A stretch of 64,000 nt of DNA from Periconia sp. R9002 (Eukaryota > Ascomycota > Dothideomycetes > Pleosporales > Periconiaceae): the NCBI GenBank assembly GCA_023627715.1, contig JAMAHW010000001.1, positions 248,001 through 312,000 on the forward strand, written 5' to 3'. The notes below the pieces were generated by a model. The model worked only from the letters and a program-made list of their open reading frames with translations, was not told where the DNA came from and made no database searches. Both the position numbers and the translations under genes were made by a program. Shown piece by piece: positions 32,698 to 44,022 of the stretch; the stretch's first letter is position 1; each line of letters begins with the position of its first letter.

Positions 32698-34008
32698 ATA
32701 CATACGTATAAAAGAAAACATATATACACAGCACGATTGATATTATATATGGATACCCTGTATAACACTTTTCTTTGTAAACATAAACGTAAACGTGTTT
32801 GAAGCGCGCGTGGTACTACGTCCTATCCTATCCCGTTCCACTCGATGAGATGATATGAGGTATGTGTGAATATGAGCGGGAAGGGCGATCGTTGTAGAGA
32901 CTGGTAGAGAAGGCACCTTGTACGTAGAGAGGGGAGCGAATGATGTGTTCTGTCAAAGTGCGTATGTATGTAGGTATGTACTTGAGAAGGAGGCGGAAGG
33001 AGGGATGTAGTATTGATCTTGTTGAATGGATGCCTTTTTGCTGACGGGGTAAAAAATGTGACACTGACGACTCGATTCACACACGACGCCGATGACGACG
33101 AGAAAAGCTTTCCTTCCTTGCGCGTATTTGAAACAGGTACGAATGTTATCAACTTCCCTGGAACATATGTATATACGTACTACCTACCCAAACGAAAAAT
33201 TGATGAAGATCAACGTGCCGTAGCTTCGAAGAAGTTATTAATGGAATATACTCAGATGCTGGAAGTATATATTATGTACGTACTACTTATTCACTGAACT
33301 GCGTTGGGTGCATGTTTGTCTCTTAATTTATGATAAAACAAGCATTGCAGAGTACTGTACTATGTACTCGCGATGATCCGACTTATAATATATGTACCTC
33401 GAACGAACGACACAAGCACGACTGTCGGAAAATTGTTCGAGGTCAGAGAGAGACGGATGGACGGATGGACGGATGTGTTTGACAGATATGAAAGAGCGTT
33501 ACATAAGAAGAGTGGAGTTGAGATAACGATTTTGTTTCTTGGGGGGGAGGGGAGAAGTAGATTGGTTCCTGGGATGGACGATGAGGGTTCCATTCGTTTG
33601 TTTAGTGGTAACTTGATGGATCGGCAAGGTAAATGGAGAGCGTACGGGATGATGGTATGTATGCATACATACGTAGCAAGGAAGTTGAGTACAAGGGGGG
33701 AAACGGAATAGTGTTTGTTCATGTGCAGTGGGTAGTCTCGTTATATTATGTCCATTATATTGGATCTTTTGATCTTTCTCTCCACATACTTTGTAAGACC
33801 ATTCCAGACAATGAGAATTGCTGGTAGTGTCGACACGACTAAAAGACCAAAGGGCAGAAAGGCCTCCATTGATGCATAATCCACCCCATGACAATTCCAA
33901 CGGTACCTTCCGAAAATAGGTAAAACAAAAGAAAAGCTTTTCGTCAAGATGCTATAATACAAGATTCGTCAACCCTCGCTCGTTCATTACTTTGGCAGAA
34001 TCTTCCGT

Positions 34009-35247
34009 CTAGTTCTTGGACTCGTCCTTGGCCTTCTTCGCCAACTCCTCAGCCTGGCTGCCCTTCTTCTTCAGCACCTCCGAGATCTCCGACACGGCCT
34101 CTTTGAGCAGCTTCTGCGCCTCATCGCCATGCTTCTCCGCTACCTCCTGCAGCTGCGACAACTTGGGTAGAATCTGATCGCCGCCGGGAACCTTCTGGAG
34201 ATACTGCTCTAGACCGAACCCTCCTAATCCGGAGTCCTTCGCCTTGCTCGCCGCGGACTTGACGTAGGATTCTAGGTCACCGGTTGACCCGGACTCAACA
34301 GCCTGCTTGACTTTTTGGTACAGCTCCTGCACGTTTCCTTGTTTGAGGGTATCGGCGTTTTCTTCCACAAGCTTCTTGACTTGAGGGTTCTTATCGAGGT
34401 AAGGCTTCGCCTGCTCCATGCCCTTGTGCCACGCCTCATCGCCGAGCTTCTTCAGCTTGTCGATCTTCTCCTGCACCACATTCCTCACCTTTTCAATATT
34501 CTGTGCGCTCAAGCCGGTCGAGACGATGTCGCGGATCTGCTGCCACGTCCTGTCGACTTCCTGTTTCGCTTCTGGGCCGTAATTCTCTCCCAATTCCTTC
34601 AATTTGTCAATGTTGCCGCCGAGTTTCTCCTTGAGGCCTGGGTGGTTGTCGAGGATCTGTTGGGATGCGTCGCCAGCGAGGTCCCCAATGCGACCGAAGT
34701 GTTTGACAAGCACGCCCCATGCCTTTTCCGCGGTGAGAAGAGAGAGGCTTCCGTTTTTAGCAATGCCTTGAAGTTCTGTGTATGCTTCTTTGATGATGTT
34801 ATCAACTTCCTCCCCGTGCTTCTCGCGGATCGCGTCGAGGTCGTCGAAAGCGGAATCGATGTAGCCGCGTGCTCCAGGAATGAAGACAGCATAGCTTTTT
34901 GCAGTTGAGCGGAACCACTCTAACGCCTCGTTAGGCTCGGGGGTGGACTCCTTGAGTTTCTTGGAGGCGGTGTTGACGTAGTCCTTTGTTGTTTTGGTTG
35001 CGTTGAGAAGGTCTTTGGCGCCGGATCGGCGGTACCAGATGTAGCCGATGGTGAAAGTCGCAAGGGAGCCGGCTACACCACCAATTGCGGCTGATGAGAG
35101 GGAACTGTCCCCAGGTTTCGGTGCGGATGTGGATTGAAAGCGCTGGTTTTGGGTGCGGAGTCGAGCATTGGCTGGGGCGCGAGGAATGGGTCGGCGCGTG
35201 CAGCGGGCTACGCTTCCTGCGTTGGTTGCAATTCGTTTTGAGAGCAT
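34009..35247 (-). CDS. helical mitochondrial protein, 412 aa
   Basis: The intronless frame encodes 412 aa with a classic mitochondrial presequence: residues 1-40 are rich in Arg, Ala, Ser and Thr and lack acidic residues. A transmembrane segment lies at about 51-71 (SSAAIGGVAGSLATFTIGYI), followed by WYRR. The remaining 340 residues are charged amphipathic helix with repeated phrases such as KLKELGENYGPEA, KLKKLGDEAWHKG and LQEVAEKHGDEAQKLLKEA. This recalls LEA-like or apolipoprotein-like helical proteins, but I cannot assign a named family. A likely topology is inner-membrane anchored with a coiled, helical domain. The C-terminal 60 residues are almost pure Lys/Glu/Ala helix. Stress-type promoter motifs lie upstream. 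Confidence 0.8.
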   Translation of the reverse strand: MLSKRIATNAGSVARCTRRPIPRAPANARLRTQNQRFQSTSAPKPGDSSLSSAAIGGVAGSLATFTIGYIWYRRSGAKDLLNATKTTKDYVNTASKKLKESTPEPNEALEWFRSTAKSYAVFIPGARGYIDSAFDDLDAIREKHGEEVDNIIKEAYTELQGIAKNGSLSLLTAEKAWGVLVKHFGRIGDLAGDASQQILDNHPGLKEKLGGNIDKLKELGENYGPEAKQEVDRTWQQIRDIVSTGLSAQNIEKVRNVVQEKIDKLKKLGDEAWHKGMEQAKPYLDKNPQVKKLVEENADTLKQGNVQELYQKVKQAVESGSTGDLESYVKSAASKAKDSGLGGFGLEQYLQKVPGGDQILPKLSQLQEVAEKHGDEAQKLLKEAVSEISEVLKKKGSQAEELAKKAKDESKN

Positions 35248-35465
35248 TTCGTAGGTGGTGATGTAATGAGATTATAGATTGATGAGAGAGGAGGGGATTG
35301 ATAAAACAATAGGACCGCGATAAAGAGGAAGTGAATTGAGTTTTTGGATGAGGTGTATGTGACAAAACTAGGGTGGAGAGGATGCTTTAAACAAAGCGTC
35401 AATACGTGAATGACTTACTTTTACGTAGTTGTGTAAGTTCAATGTTGAACGGTGTTGTCCGTACA

Positions 35466-35603
35466 CACGTGCCCATGACGTCCGAATTACGCGGAGTGGT
35501 GGTTGTGAAATGCAGGAACCCACCACTCAGCATACCAGGAATTAAGCTTAAATTTTAGCGTGATGCACAGCAACAGTATTACTGTGAATGACGTGAATGA
35601 CGT
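35466..35603. promoter_or_regulatory. bZIP/E-box motif cluster
   Basis: About 220-360 bp upstream of the minus-strand start at 35247 lie CACGTG (35466-35471) and three TGACGT half-sites (35476-35481, 35589-35594, 35598-35603). The last two sit in a tandem GTGAATGAC repeat. In fungi TGACGT is the ATF/CREB half-site and CACGTG is an E-box. Function is inferred only. Confidence 0.35.
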
Positions 35604-36310
35604 CTTTTTGAATCAATATTCTTCAACCCTGCAATTGTACGGTTTGGAAAGAGGATGCTAGTGTTGAGAATTGTTGGATATGATGAAATACGGAAACCAG
35701 CAGGATGCGTTTATTGGCGGGGTTTGTCTAGACCAACGTAATATCACGTGCATCCCTAACCGTATTTGAACCACTCAAATGTTCTTGCCTTGATGGTACT
35801 CTGTGTTTTTGCAGTATTTGTTTCTCCTTCAACTTGGAAGACGACACAAGAAGCTGGAATCTGAGGTTTATTCCTGTTGTTCCATGACCACACTACTCAT
35901 CTGCTCCCAGTCGCACTTCCGCGGACAGAAACCGCATCACGGGTGTTTGCCATCTCGCAAACTTGCCTCATAACATTGGAATTCAGCCGTCTATACATCA
36001 TGTATGCCAGCGATCAAGGTCTGTTCAAAAAATCGAAGGAAAGCTCATGACGAGCAAAAGTACAGAGAAGAAAAGCAAGTCCAGGGTAAAACCTCATCTT
36101 TCGGGTATCGTTCCAACAGCAAGTAAAAAATCATGAGTCCGTCAAAATACAAATCCCTTCACGGAAAGACAGACTTCACCCGTCCTTCAATTCCATACCG
36201 AGCCCAGGAAACGCCGTTCATTAAAGCTGCTCTGTTGCAGATCAAGAGAATCATTGGCGGTGAGGTTCGTTAATTCTTGGCTTTCTTTTGTGAAAAAGCG
36301 GATAGTACGT
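35604..36310. other. intergenic
   Basis: No gene is seen between the mitochondrial-protein promoter and the 3' end of the histone variant gene. A further CACGTG occurs near 35745. Confidence 0.45.
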
Positions 36311-37063
36311 TCAGGTTCGATGGCGACCGTCGAAGGTCGGTTCGAAGCCGTAGATTGGAGTTCCCAACTAAAAACACAAAGGTCAGAAAGTTCCTGAGAA
36401 ACCGCGGGAGGCAGCAAGGGAGTAGGAACAACGTGCAAAGCGGAGAATACACGTACTCTATTCAAAGTGAACACGACATCCGTAATTGCAACCGTCTTGC
36501 GATTCGAATGCTCTACCAGAGGAATTATGTTTCCAAGGATCTGTGCGTAGAGTTAGAAAGTGTTGCGCAGATGGATGTTCAAACACTCACTAGCTCCAAG
36601 CGTTTCTTCAACACCATCCTCACGTCGTCGTAGACCGTGGCGGAGAGGCGCTTGATGCCACCACGGCGTGCTAGTCGCCTAGAAATCATGATTAGCCAAC
36701 CTTTGCCGCGACAACAAGTTCCAAATAAACAAACCTGATATCGCCGGAAGAGATGCCCATGATGGTGTCCCGTTGGACTTTTCTATGCGTCCATATTAGC
36801 ATTTCGCATCAAGCATGTAGATGAAGAGAATAAGATTGAGTTTAGCCTTACTTGTGTCGCTTGAGGCCAGTTTTACCCAGTCCTTTACCTTTTCCTCCGC
36901 CCAGGCCGATGCCCAGCTGCGTTTGTCGCGAGACCGACGGACGAGCAGAAAGTGTTGCTGATGATTGCATCGTCCGGGCCGACGATGCCACCGAGCCAGA
37001 GGTAACATTGTACCTGGGTGTTCCTGCGAACTGCCGTGGCTGGTCGGCCGCCGATGAAGACAT
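36311..37063 (-). CDS. divergent histone H4 variant
   Basis: Five minus-strand exons encode 162 aa: 37063-36852, 36782-36735, 36678-36591, 36540-36457 and 36367-36311. After a Ser/Thr-rich 57-residue extension comes an H4-like tail, GGGKGKGLGKTGLKRHKK, then GDIRRLARRGGIKRLSA, TVYDDVRMVLKKRLE, EHSNRKTVAITDVVF and a terminal IYGF. These align with canonical H4 across the whole histone fold. They diverge sharply in the alpha2 end and loop (LILGNIIPLV replaces GVIRDAVTYT) and at the C-terminus, where GTPIYGFEPTFDGRHRT replaces GRTLYGFGG. Lysines equivalent to K8, K12, K16 and K20 are retained. Canonical H4 is 103 aa and nearly invariant, so this is a variant. A divergent H4v has been described in Neurospora, and this may be its counterpart. 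An alternative start at 37099 would add 12 residues. Confidence 0.82.
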
Positions 37064-37655
37064 GTTTGTAAGCGGTGAGGAGAGTGGGTGAAGTGACATG
37101 CTCTTTTTCTTTTCAGGCCGCAAGATGAGTGCAGCAGTTGACAATTGTTGCTGCCAAACACGCGGTCGCGACGACAGCAATTGGGTGGCGACTAACCTAC
37201 GCTTGTGTAACCCTCGCGACTGTCCAATCCGTGCAAGGCGCGCTCGGAGGGCACGCTTGGACTGGACGTCCCGGTGCCCAGAGCGAGCAATCGCGACCGC
37301 AGTCCTGCACACTGTAGTATTGATGAGTGTACATAGTAAATACATCCAGGTACGAGTCTAGGTACATAATGTACCTGATCCAAGCCAATAATGCATGTGT
37401 GCAATGCATGAGACAAAGTATGTAAGATTGTAGCGCTCAGCGAGAATTACCTTATATTAGAATAACATTAGATAAGATCAATTGATAGATGCACCAAAGT
37501 AATATATACTATGGCTGCATAGATTTATTGGTTATTAAGTTCTCAAGCACCAGTCCTGAGTACAGTCGATTATTAATGCTAGATAATAGGCGTCGTGGTC
37601 ATGAATCTATCCAATGTGTTTCCTAGGTTTCGTATTTCCGCACCCTCTTTATCAC
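37064..37655. other. intergenic between H4 variant and svf1
   Basis: About 590 bp, tandem-oriented genes. It holds the promoter of the H4 variant and the 3' UTR of svf1. No gene is seen. Confidence 0.45.
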
Positions 37656-39010
37656 CTACGAAATGAAGGTCGCTTCAATAAAAGCAATGCCTTCCTCCTT
37701 CACCGTCTCCTCTCCAACCTTGAGCTCAAGGGTCAGTTTGGGTCGGAACTGGTAGATGTAGGGCTTCGTGCCAGCTGCGTTCGCTACTATGGTCTTGACG
37801 AAACCGGGTACTTCGGCCATGACGTCTATACGGTCCCAACGTGCACCAAGACTACCCTCGAGAAGCGCCGAAACTTCTTTCTTATCCTCGGTCTCGCCTT
37901 CCCAAGCATAGCTTATAACGGTAGGTTCGGGCCACAGAGTTTCGGGGTCCTCCTTCGCCTCGACGTGTTTGACGTGGCCAGAATTCGTGTTGGCCATCAA
38001 GAGCTTGCCATCCGTGGCAATGCCAGAAACGCGGACCAGGGTGGACCCATACGAGGAAGGGGTCGTGAATTCCATCAAAACGGCGGAGTAGGTGGGTCCT
38101 TGGAAGTTGACAAAGTTCCATCGAGCAGCTATAGGTGATCAGCCATCACTTCGAGAAAGTCGACAGGGAGGGGGCAACATACCAGCATGATGTGGCTTCA
38201 TGCCTTGTAGCGCGTGACTAAGCATGGCTCTGCCCTTCATGTTCAGTTCACCCTCCTTGGTGATGATTCTACCCTCAACACTGGCCCTTGGCCAGAAGGC
38301 GTGCCGCATCGAACCCCACGGAGCCTTCGGATCGGTTCCATAGTTGGTAACGCCATCTTTTCCACCCACAAACCCTGGAGCGGTGCGTGTAAGCTTGACA
38401 TCCACCATGCTGTTCTCGTTGAGGGCAGACTTGATGGTAAAGACGGAGCCATCTTCTGATAATTCTAGCGAGAGGTTGTCGGCGTAGAACGAGTATTTGT
38501 CATCGTCGAAACCGTAATTGGAGAGAGCGTCGCTTGTCCAGACGTAGGGCTTTGCATTATCGGGGGCAAATATCTTGCAATTGAACTGCGTCGTGATGCG
38601 AAGACCGCTATTTGAAGAGTGAGTTTATTTCGTCACATACAGCAACGAAAAGGAGAGACGTACGCTATGTTGTTATAAATGACCTGCAAAAAACAGGTGT
38701 GGCCGCTATCGGCATACAAGTAGAAGGTCTGGGTTTCGACGTTGGTCACGTCAAGCGTCTTCCATTTGAGGTCTTGTTTGGTCAACTCGGAGAAGGCGGG
38801 ATCACCGGGGTTCTTTCCCACGGGTTGGATGGCCTCGGGACCGTACTCGGGTTCCTGGGTTCCGGCGACGTTGGCCAACCTAGAGACATGTGAGTTTGCA
38901 AGGCGGACATTACCGCTTACCGCGGCGGCGGGATGGTAGAATAGGTGTGCAGAGTAGCAACCGGAGGAGCGAGCGGAAAGGACTGACTGTTGCTGCGCCC
39001 AACGAAACAT
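37656..39010 (-). CDS. svf1: Svf1-family protein
   Basis: Svf1 proteins are calycin-like two-domain proteins. Yeast Svf1 supports survival under oxidative stress and has been implicated in ceramide transfer from ER to Golgi. Exons on the minus strand are 39010-38988, 38879-38664, 38607-38183 and 38128-37656, giving 378 aa. The start [18 protein letters not shown] matches the family. Further landmarks are [55 protein letters not shown] and the C-terminal [16 protein letters not shown]. Intron 1 uses a weaker GTCAGT donor, is 108 nt long and stop-free, so retention would insert 36 residues near the N-terminus. The N-terminal amphipathic helix known to bind membranes in yeast corresponds to exon 1 and the start of exon 2. 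Confidence 0.93.
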
Positions 39011-39617
39011 TGTGTTCTTGGGGTATTTTCCGGGCGCTGGGTGCGTACGACGAGGTAAGTGAATTAAAGGAAGGTAATGGAATTCTCAGAAGGGGAAAAG
39101 GATTGGTAGTGCTTTTGCTTGGAGAAAGCTTTGTTGGGGTGGCAGAAATGTTAGGCGGAGGAAAAGAGAGGGCCAAGCTCCAGGGTCGGCCGGGTAAGGC
39201 GACAAGCGTCAATGATCGGAGCGGCGCTATGCTATGCTGTGCTGTGTTGTTCCAATGTTGTGCTAGCTAAAGCGCAAATCGCATGTGACGTGATGGGAAA
39301 TGCTCCCACGTTCAATTCCACCTACTTTGCTGTCTGGTCGGTTATACCGCGGCAGTGGCCAGCACGAATGCTGCAGAAATTGTGGAGAGGGACGCTCCGC
39401 TAAGGATTGTTAGGATGCGGCAAATTTGCCAGTACAGGGAAAAGATGGTGGTCAAGATGAAAAAGATGAAGAAAAAAAAAAAGAAAATGTGAGGAAGAGG
39501 AAATGATGCCGAGTGTAGAGATGGGGCCCTCGCACGCTCATTCGCTGTCGAGCTTGCCCTCTATTTGCGCCTCGGTACCTGTATACATTCTGTACGAAAT
39601 ACAAAGTTTGCAGCGGC

Positions 39618-39658
<41 letters not shown>

Positions 39659-40485
39659 ACAGATAGGTATTGTACACTTGGATGTAGGCGGATGCAGCTG
39701 GCTTGGTGTCGGCCATTGTCGGTGCGGAGCTTATCAAACATTTGTCCTCATTCCCATCTGGTTCTCCAGAGTCTACCAAGGGCCCCGCAAATAATCATGT
39801 ATGCGCACATCATCTCTGTCCTGCGCCGTCGCTAATCGACTCTAGACTCACCGTCCAGCGTCTACCGCGAGGTTGAAGGAGCAAAAGCCGAGCCGGCCCT
39901 GTCTGACTCTTTCTTGCCTTTCTTTTCCTCTTTCCTTGTCTCTCTACCCACCATACAACTAGCACCAGCCAAGAAAATTGAAACCCACCTCTTCGAACCC
40001 GCTTCATCCGTGACATACATACTTATACATCCATCTATTCTTCCCCCCGTCCTTCACCGCCCGCTACCCACCCTGCCGGCGTTCCCAATCGCTATTTCTG
40101 TCGTCGACTGCCTGTTCCGGATATCCCGCATCTTCCACCAGCTAAGCGGCGCTAGACATCATCGCGGGGCAGAAGCTTCGTCTCAGCTACCATCATTATC
40201 ATTGCATGACGTTCAGCACCACCACGCCCTCCAACCATACCTTGCCGTCGTTTTAGCCAATCTTCCCTCTATCCGCCTTCATTTTATCGCTACTCTGCAC
40301 CCATCATTCCGCCGCGTCTCTGTCTACGTCGATCTCGACTGCGATAATAACGGCTACTCCGGCTAGCCGGAGTCAGAGCCTTTTTTGATCCCGACAACCG
40401 ACTAGCATATGAAAGCTGTTTGATAGTCCGCACCCGCCTTTCTGCTCTCCTCTCGCGCCCTCCTCCGATAGCAAACGACTCGACC
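39011..40485. promoter_or_regulatory. divergent promoter region svf1 / hal4
   Basis: About 1.5 kb separates the two start codons. It contains a (TCA)n microsatellite at 39621-39655 and a CT-rich probable leader from about 39900 to 40480. No gene is supported. Confidence 0.45.
39621..39655. repeat. (TCA)n microsatellite
   Basis: About 11 tandem copies of TCA/ATC. They create a poly-Met or poly-Ile shadow frame that is not a gene. Confidence 0.95.
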
Positions 40486-42993
40486 ATGGCTGCCAATCCG
40501 CAAGACCAAAGCCAGTCGGTGCGTTTCAGCGATGTGAATCAAGAGATCGAACCCGAGGTCGCAGTCCAACATGTAGCCTCCCTCACAGGCGTTGGAAAGC
40601 CTGAAAGTGAGCCATTGAGTCCCGAAGCGGAGCAAGAGCTACGCAATATTTCCAAAACCTTGCAAAATGCACGATGTCAAGCACGATATGAGCCCGTCTC
40701 TTTACCCGCTTCAAGAGTATGTGGACCTGTACATTCCCCACAACCATCTCCCCACTGACGCGACTAGGCTCCATCTCCCTCCCCAACATCCCGCACGCCT
40801 TCCGGCCATTCAACCCATCGCCTCTCGGCAGCGCTCCGTCCATCTCCACCCGCTTCCACCATGCACTCCCCTCCCTTAACACCCGCGGGCACCACCTCAC
40901 AAGATGGGAAACCGTCCATCGCCGCAGATCAGAGAAAGGATCAGGCCATGATGACCCCGCAAATATCGCCTCCGCACGAACCTCCGCCAACATCGATGGA
41001 TGCAGTACACAGCGGTAGTGATAAGAGACCCCAATCCATGATAGTTCCGCAGTCACCTAGGCCTAGTTCAAGGTTTTCCTCTCGCCCATCATCGGTAGCA
41101 GATGTGACAGGTGTAGTAGGACCACACCCCAAGAATCCAGTTTCGTTCGTCGTAGGCCCCACGGGAGACTCATTGCCAGTGTCAAGAGATGTCAGCCCAT
41201 CCGTTTCTCCCGGGACCCGGACTCCCTTGCATGATTCCCCTGGGACAACGCCAGCTAGTAGCAGACCGTACACTCCACAAGAAAGAGACGATGCCAGTAT
41301 ACGCGGCAAACGTGTGGCACAACCTAGACTTGCGGACGGCCTGGACGCCCGTTTTGTGCTAGAGAATGAAAATAGAAAGAAACATCAAGCGTCACCCTCA
41401 TCTTCCTCTGTGCAACTTCCTCCGGCCAAACCTCAAGATGCGGCGCAAGACAAACGATCGAGTTTTTTCGGTGGATCGAAACATAACCGTCACGGTTTGG
41501 CTGATGATAGCGATGCTAGGTCTGTCATAGGCAAACAGCATCACCACTCCTCCATGTCAGAGTTGAAGAGGTTTTTTAAAATTGGAGGCCACAAGCACAA
41601 AGACAAAGATAAGGAAAAGGAGAAAGAAAAGAAGAAAGAGAAACGCGCACAGTCACCGGCTCCTTCTGTAAAGGAGAAGATCAAGTCCAAACGGACGATT
41701 CCCATGACACCTCCGATAACCGGTGGTGGAACGTCGGTTCCTTTCGCGGACGATCATGGCCTGGAGAACAAATATGGGAAATTCGGCAAAGTCCTCGGTT
41801 CGGGAGCCGGAGGGTCAGTTCGTCTCATGAAGAGGAGCAGCGACGGAGTCACGTTCGCGGTGAAACAATTCAGAGCAAAGCATACGTACGAATCAGAAAG
41901 AGACTACAAGAAGAAGGTCACCGCAGAGTTCTGTATAGGATCGACCCTACACCATGGCAATATTATTGAAACCATGGATCTTGTAAACGAAAAAGGCAAC
42001 TACTATGTCGTCATGGAGTATGCGCCTTTTGATCTATTCGCAATTGTCATGACTGGTAAAATGAGCCGCGAAGAAATGACGTGCAGCACGCTTCAGATTT
42101 TGAACGGTGTGGCCTACCTCCACAGCATGGGTCTGGCACACCGGGATCTCAAACTTGACAATGTGGTGGTTAATGAGCACGGCATTATGAAAATCATCGA
42201 CTTTGGCAGCGCAGCGGTATTCCGATACCCTTTCGAGAAGGATATCGTGCTGGCGAGTGGTAGGTTTTGATTGCTCTAGCTTGGCATCCAGCTTCACTAA
42301 CACCACCTAGGTATTGTTGGCTCTGATCCTTACCTCGCACCTGAGGTATATGACTTGTCAAAGTACGATCCACAACCGACTGACATTTGGTCCCTTGCCA
42401 TTATATTTTGCTGCATGACATTACGCCGGTTCCCGTGGAAAGCCCCTCGTGTTTCAGATAACTCCTACAAGCTATTCGTGGCAACGCCCAACGATGGTCC
42501 AAGATCAATCACTCACGCGTCAAAATCAGCTACGGATCTTCACCCCGATGCAGGTCAAGATGATCGACAAAAGCCAGGTGCGCAATCGGAGCCTGCTTCT
42601 CGCGCGCCCTCAGGCTCGTCTTCCTCGACGCATCACCATCGTAAAGAGGGCTCTCAATCTGATCCTGTGACCAATGATAATCGATCATCTTCATCAGCAA
42701 CTAATGGCCAGTCTAAGGATCAATCGCAGCAGCCTCCACAAGTGATTAAGGGCCCATGGCGACTGTTGCGTTTACTGCCCCGTGAGAGTAGGAGTATCAT
42801 TGGTCGTATGCTCGAAGTCGATCCTAAGAAACGTGCTACACTAGCCGAGATCCTCGAAGACAAGTGGGTCAAGAACAGTCAAGTTTGCGCCCAAGAAGAA
42901 GGGGGAAGGATTCTGCGCGCGGAGAATCACGTACACACACTTGAGCCGGGTTCCGCACCTGCTTCGAATGCAAACACCCAACAGAAGAAGTGA
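40486..42993 (+). CDS. hal4: Hal4/Sat4-type serine/threonine kinase
   Basis: Hal4/Sat4 kinases regulate potassium uptake and plasma-membrane transporters in fungi. Exons 40486-40716, 40768-42259 and 42311-42993 give 801 aa. The N-terminal 400 residues are disordered, rich in Ser, Pro and Lys, with a [15 protein letters not shown] patch. The kinase domain starts near residue 412 with a Gly-rich loop (LGSGAGGSV) and VAIK-type AVKQF. It has HRDLKLDN near 535 and DFGSA near 556, and the activation-to-APE region [15 protein letters not shown]. The segment [20 protein letters not shown] is characteristic of the Hal4/Npr1 group. A Ser/Gln-rich insertion of about 85 residues lies after KLFVA, before the last kinase helix ([16 protein letters not shown]). 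Both introns are 51 nt. All catalytic residues are present. Confidence 0.92.
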
Positions 42994-43860
42994 GCTACAA
43001 GGCACACCTGCGGGTGTTCCTAAGCTACTCTTTTATGTTGTGCTGATTCTCCTGCGTGATGCAGGATCAGAATGAAGATGAAGCAGTTGTGCACGTTCTT
43101 CTGGTGAGGCCGACTCAGAGATGTGTGGCCGTCCAGAACGACATTGTTCGACAACCACAACACTAGCTGCGCCACGTGAGCTGAATATACGACCAAGGGG
43201 GATTGCATGAGCTCCACTCTTGGCTGATATCCAAACCCCAACGTGCGGTTGATGTGGCATTAATTGGTGGGAGAAAGGAGAAGGGGTAGGGTCTGGCATT
43301 TCGCATTTGCATTGGTGGATTTCACGCCATTTGAGAAGTGATCACTCTCCGATGACAATTAGCGGCGGCTGTTCTTAATTGCACGCACCATGTAGCGTTC
43401 GTTGTACGCGTGACACGATGACTGGCGCATCGGGGATTGATGAGTGGTGACGGTTGACTTGGATAGAATGTTTTTTATTCTCTTTTTTCTTAATCATTAT
43501 TTTTTTGTAGATAGCTCCGACTGTTAAACCACCACTCCTGTAGATAGATGGACCGGGTTTTATGTATGTACGTACGTCGGGGCATCAGCGATGATGTTTG
43601 TTTTAGATGAATCTTTAGATGGATCGTTTGCGATAGGGAAGCGGGGCGGCGGGTTGGATCGGATTACAAGGCATGGATGGATAGGTACGATTGAGCAATT
43701 GAAAATTGGTTTTTTTGGGAGAATTGTTGTTGTTGTGGCTGTGTATGTGTGTCAGATTGGAATGTGAGAGGTTTGCTTTTGAAGGATCAATGGGAATAGA
43801 ATGGTCTTGGATGTTGAATGCGTACATTAGACTATACCTGTGATATTCTCTTCTTCTTTT

Positions 43861-43878
43861 CTCTCTCTCTCTCTCTCT
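43861..43878. repeat. (CT)n tract
   Basis: A short dinucleotide tract within a pyrimidine-rich strand. Confidence 0.9.
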
Positions 43879-43985
43879 TCATCGTTGCGTACATACATAC
43901 ATATATAGGATTGTCATGTTGAGTACCAATCAACACCACATCGAAACGTAGAGGGGGGGAGAACGAAAAACGAAGAATACATGGT

Positions 43986-43990
<5 letters not shown>

Positions 43991-44019
<29 letters not shown>
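43991..44019. repeat. (GT)n microsatellite
   Basis: About 14 tandem GT dinucleotides. The poly-His/Thr shadow frame on the other strand is not a gene. Confidence 0.95.

Positions 44020-44022
<3 letters not shown>

Larger units (their letters stand above)
31003..34008. other. gene-free microsatellite-rich desert, 3 kb
   Basis: This stretch lies between the convergent tsc1 and the mitochondrial-protein gene. It contains (CATCGC)n, a 16-C run, a GAACT-type degenerate tandem repeat near 32150-32175 and (TACA)n tracts. I see no conserved reading frame. Confidence 0.6.

Noticed and set aside
34315..34908. 197-codon plus-strand frame
   Set aside because: It is antisense to the helical mitochondrial protein; Leu/Val-rich composition follows from the Lys/Glu-rich opposite strand.
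39538..39741. Frame with a poly-Met run
   Set aside because: It is created by the (TCA)n microsatellite.
43033..43299. 88-codon minus-strand frame after hal4
   Set aside because: Codon use looks plausible, but there is no family resemblance, no splice structure and it overlaps the hal4 3' UTR. Kept out for lack of support.
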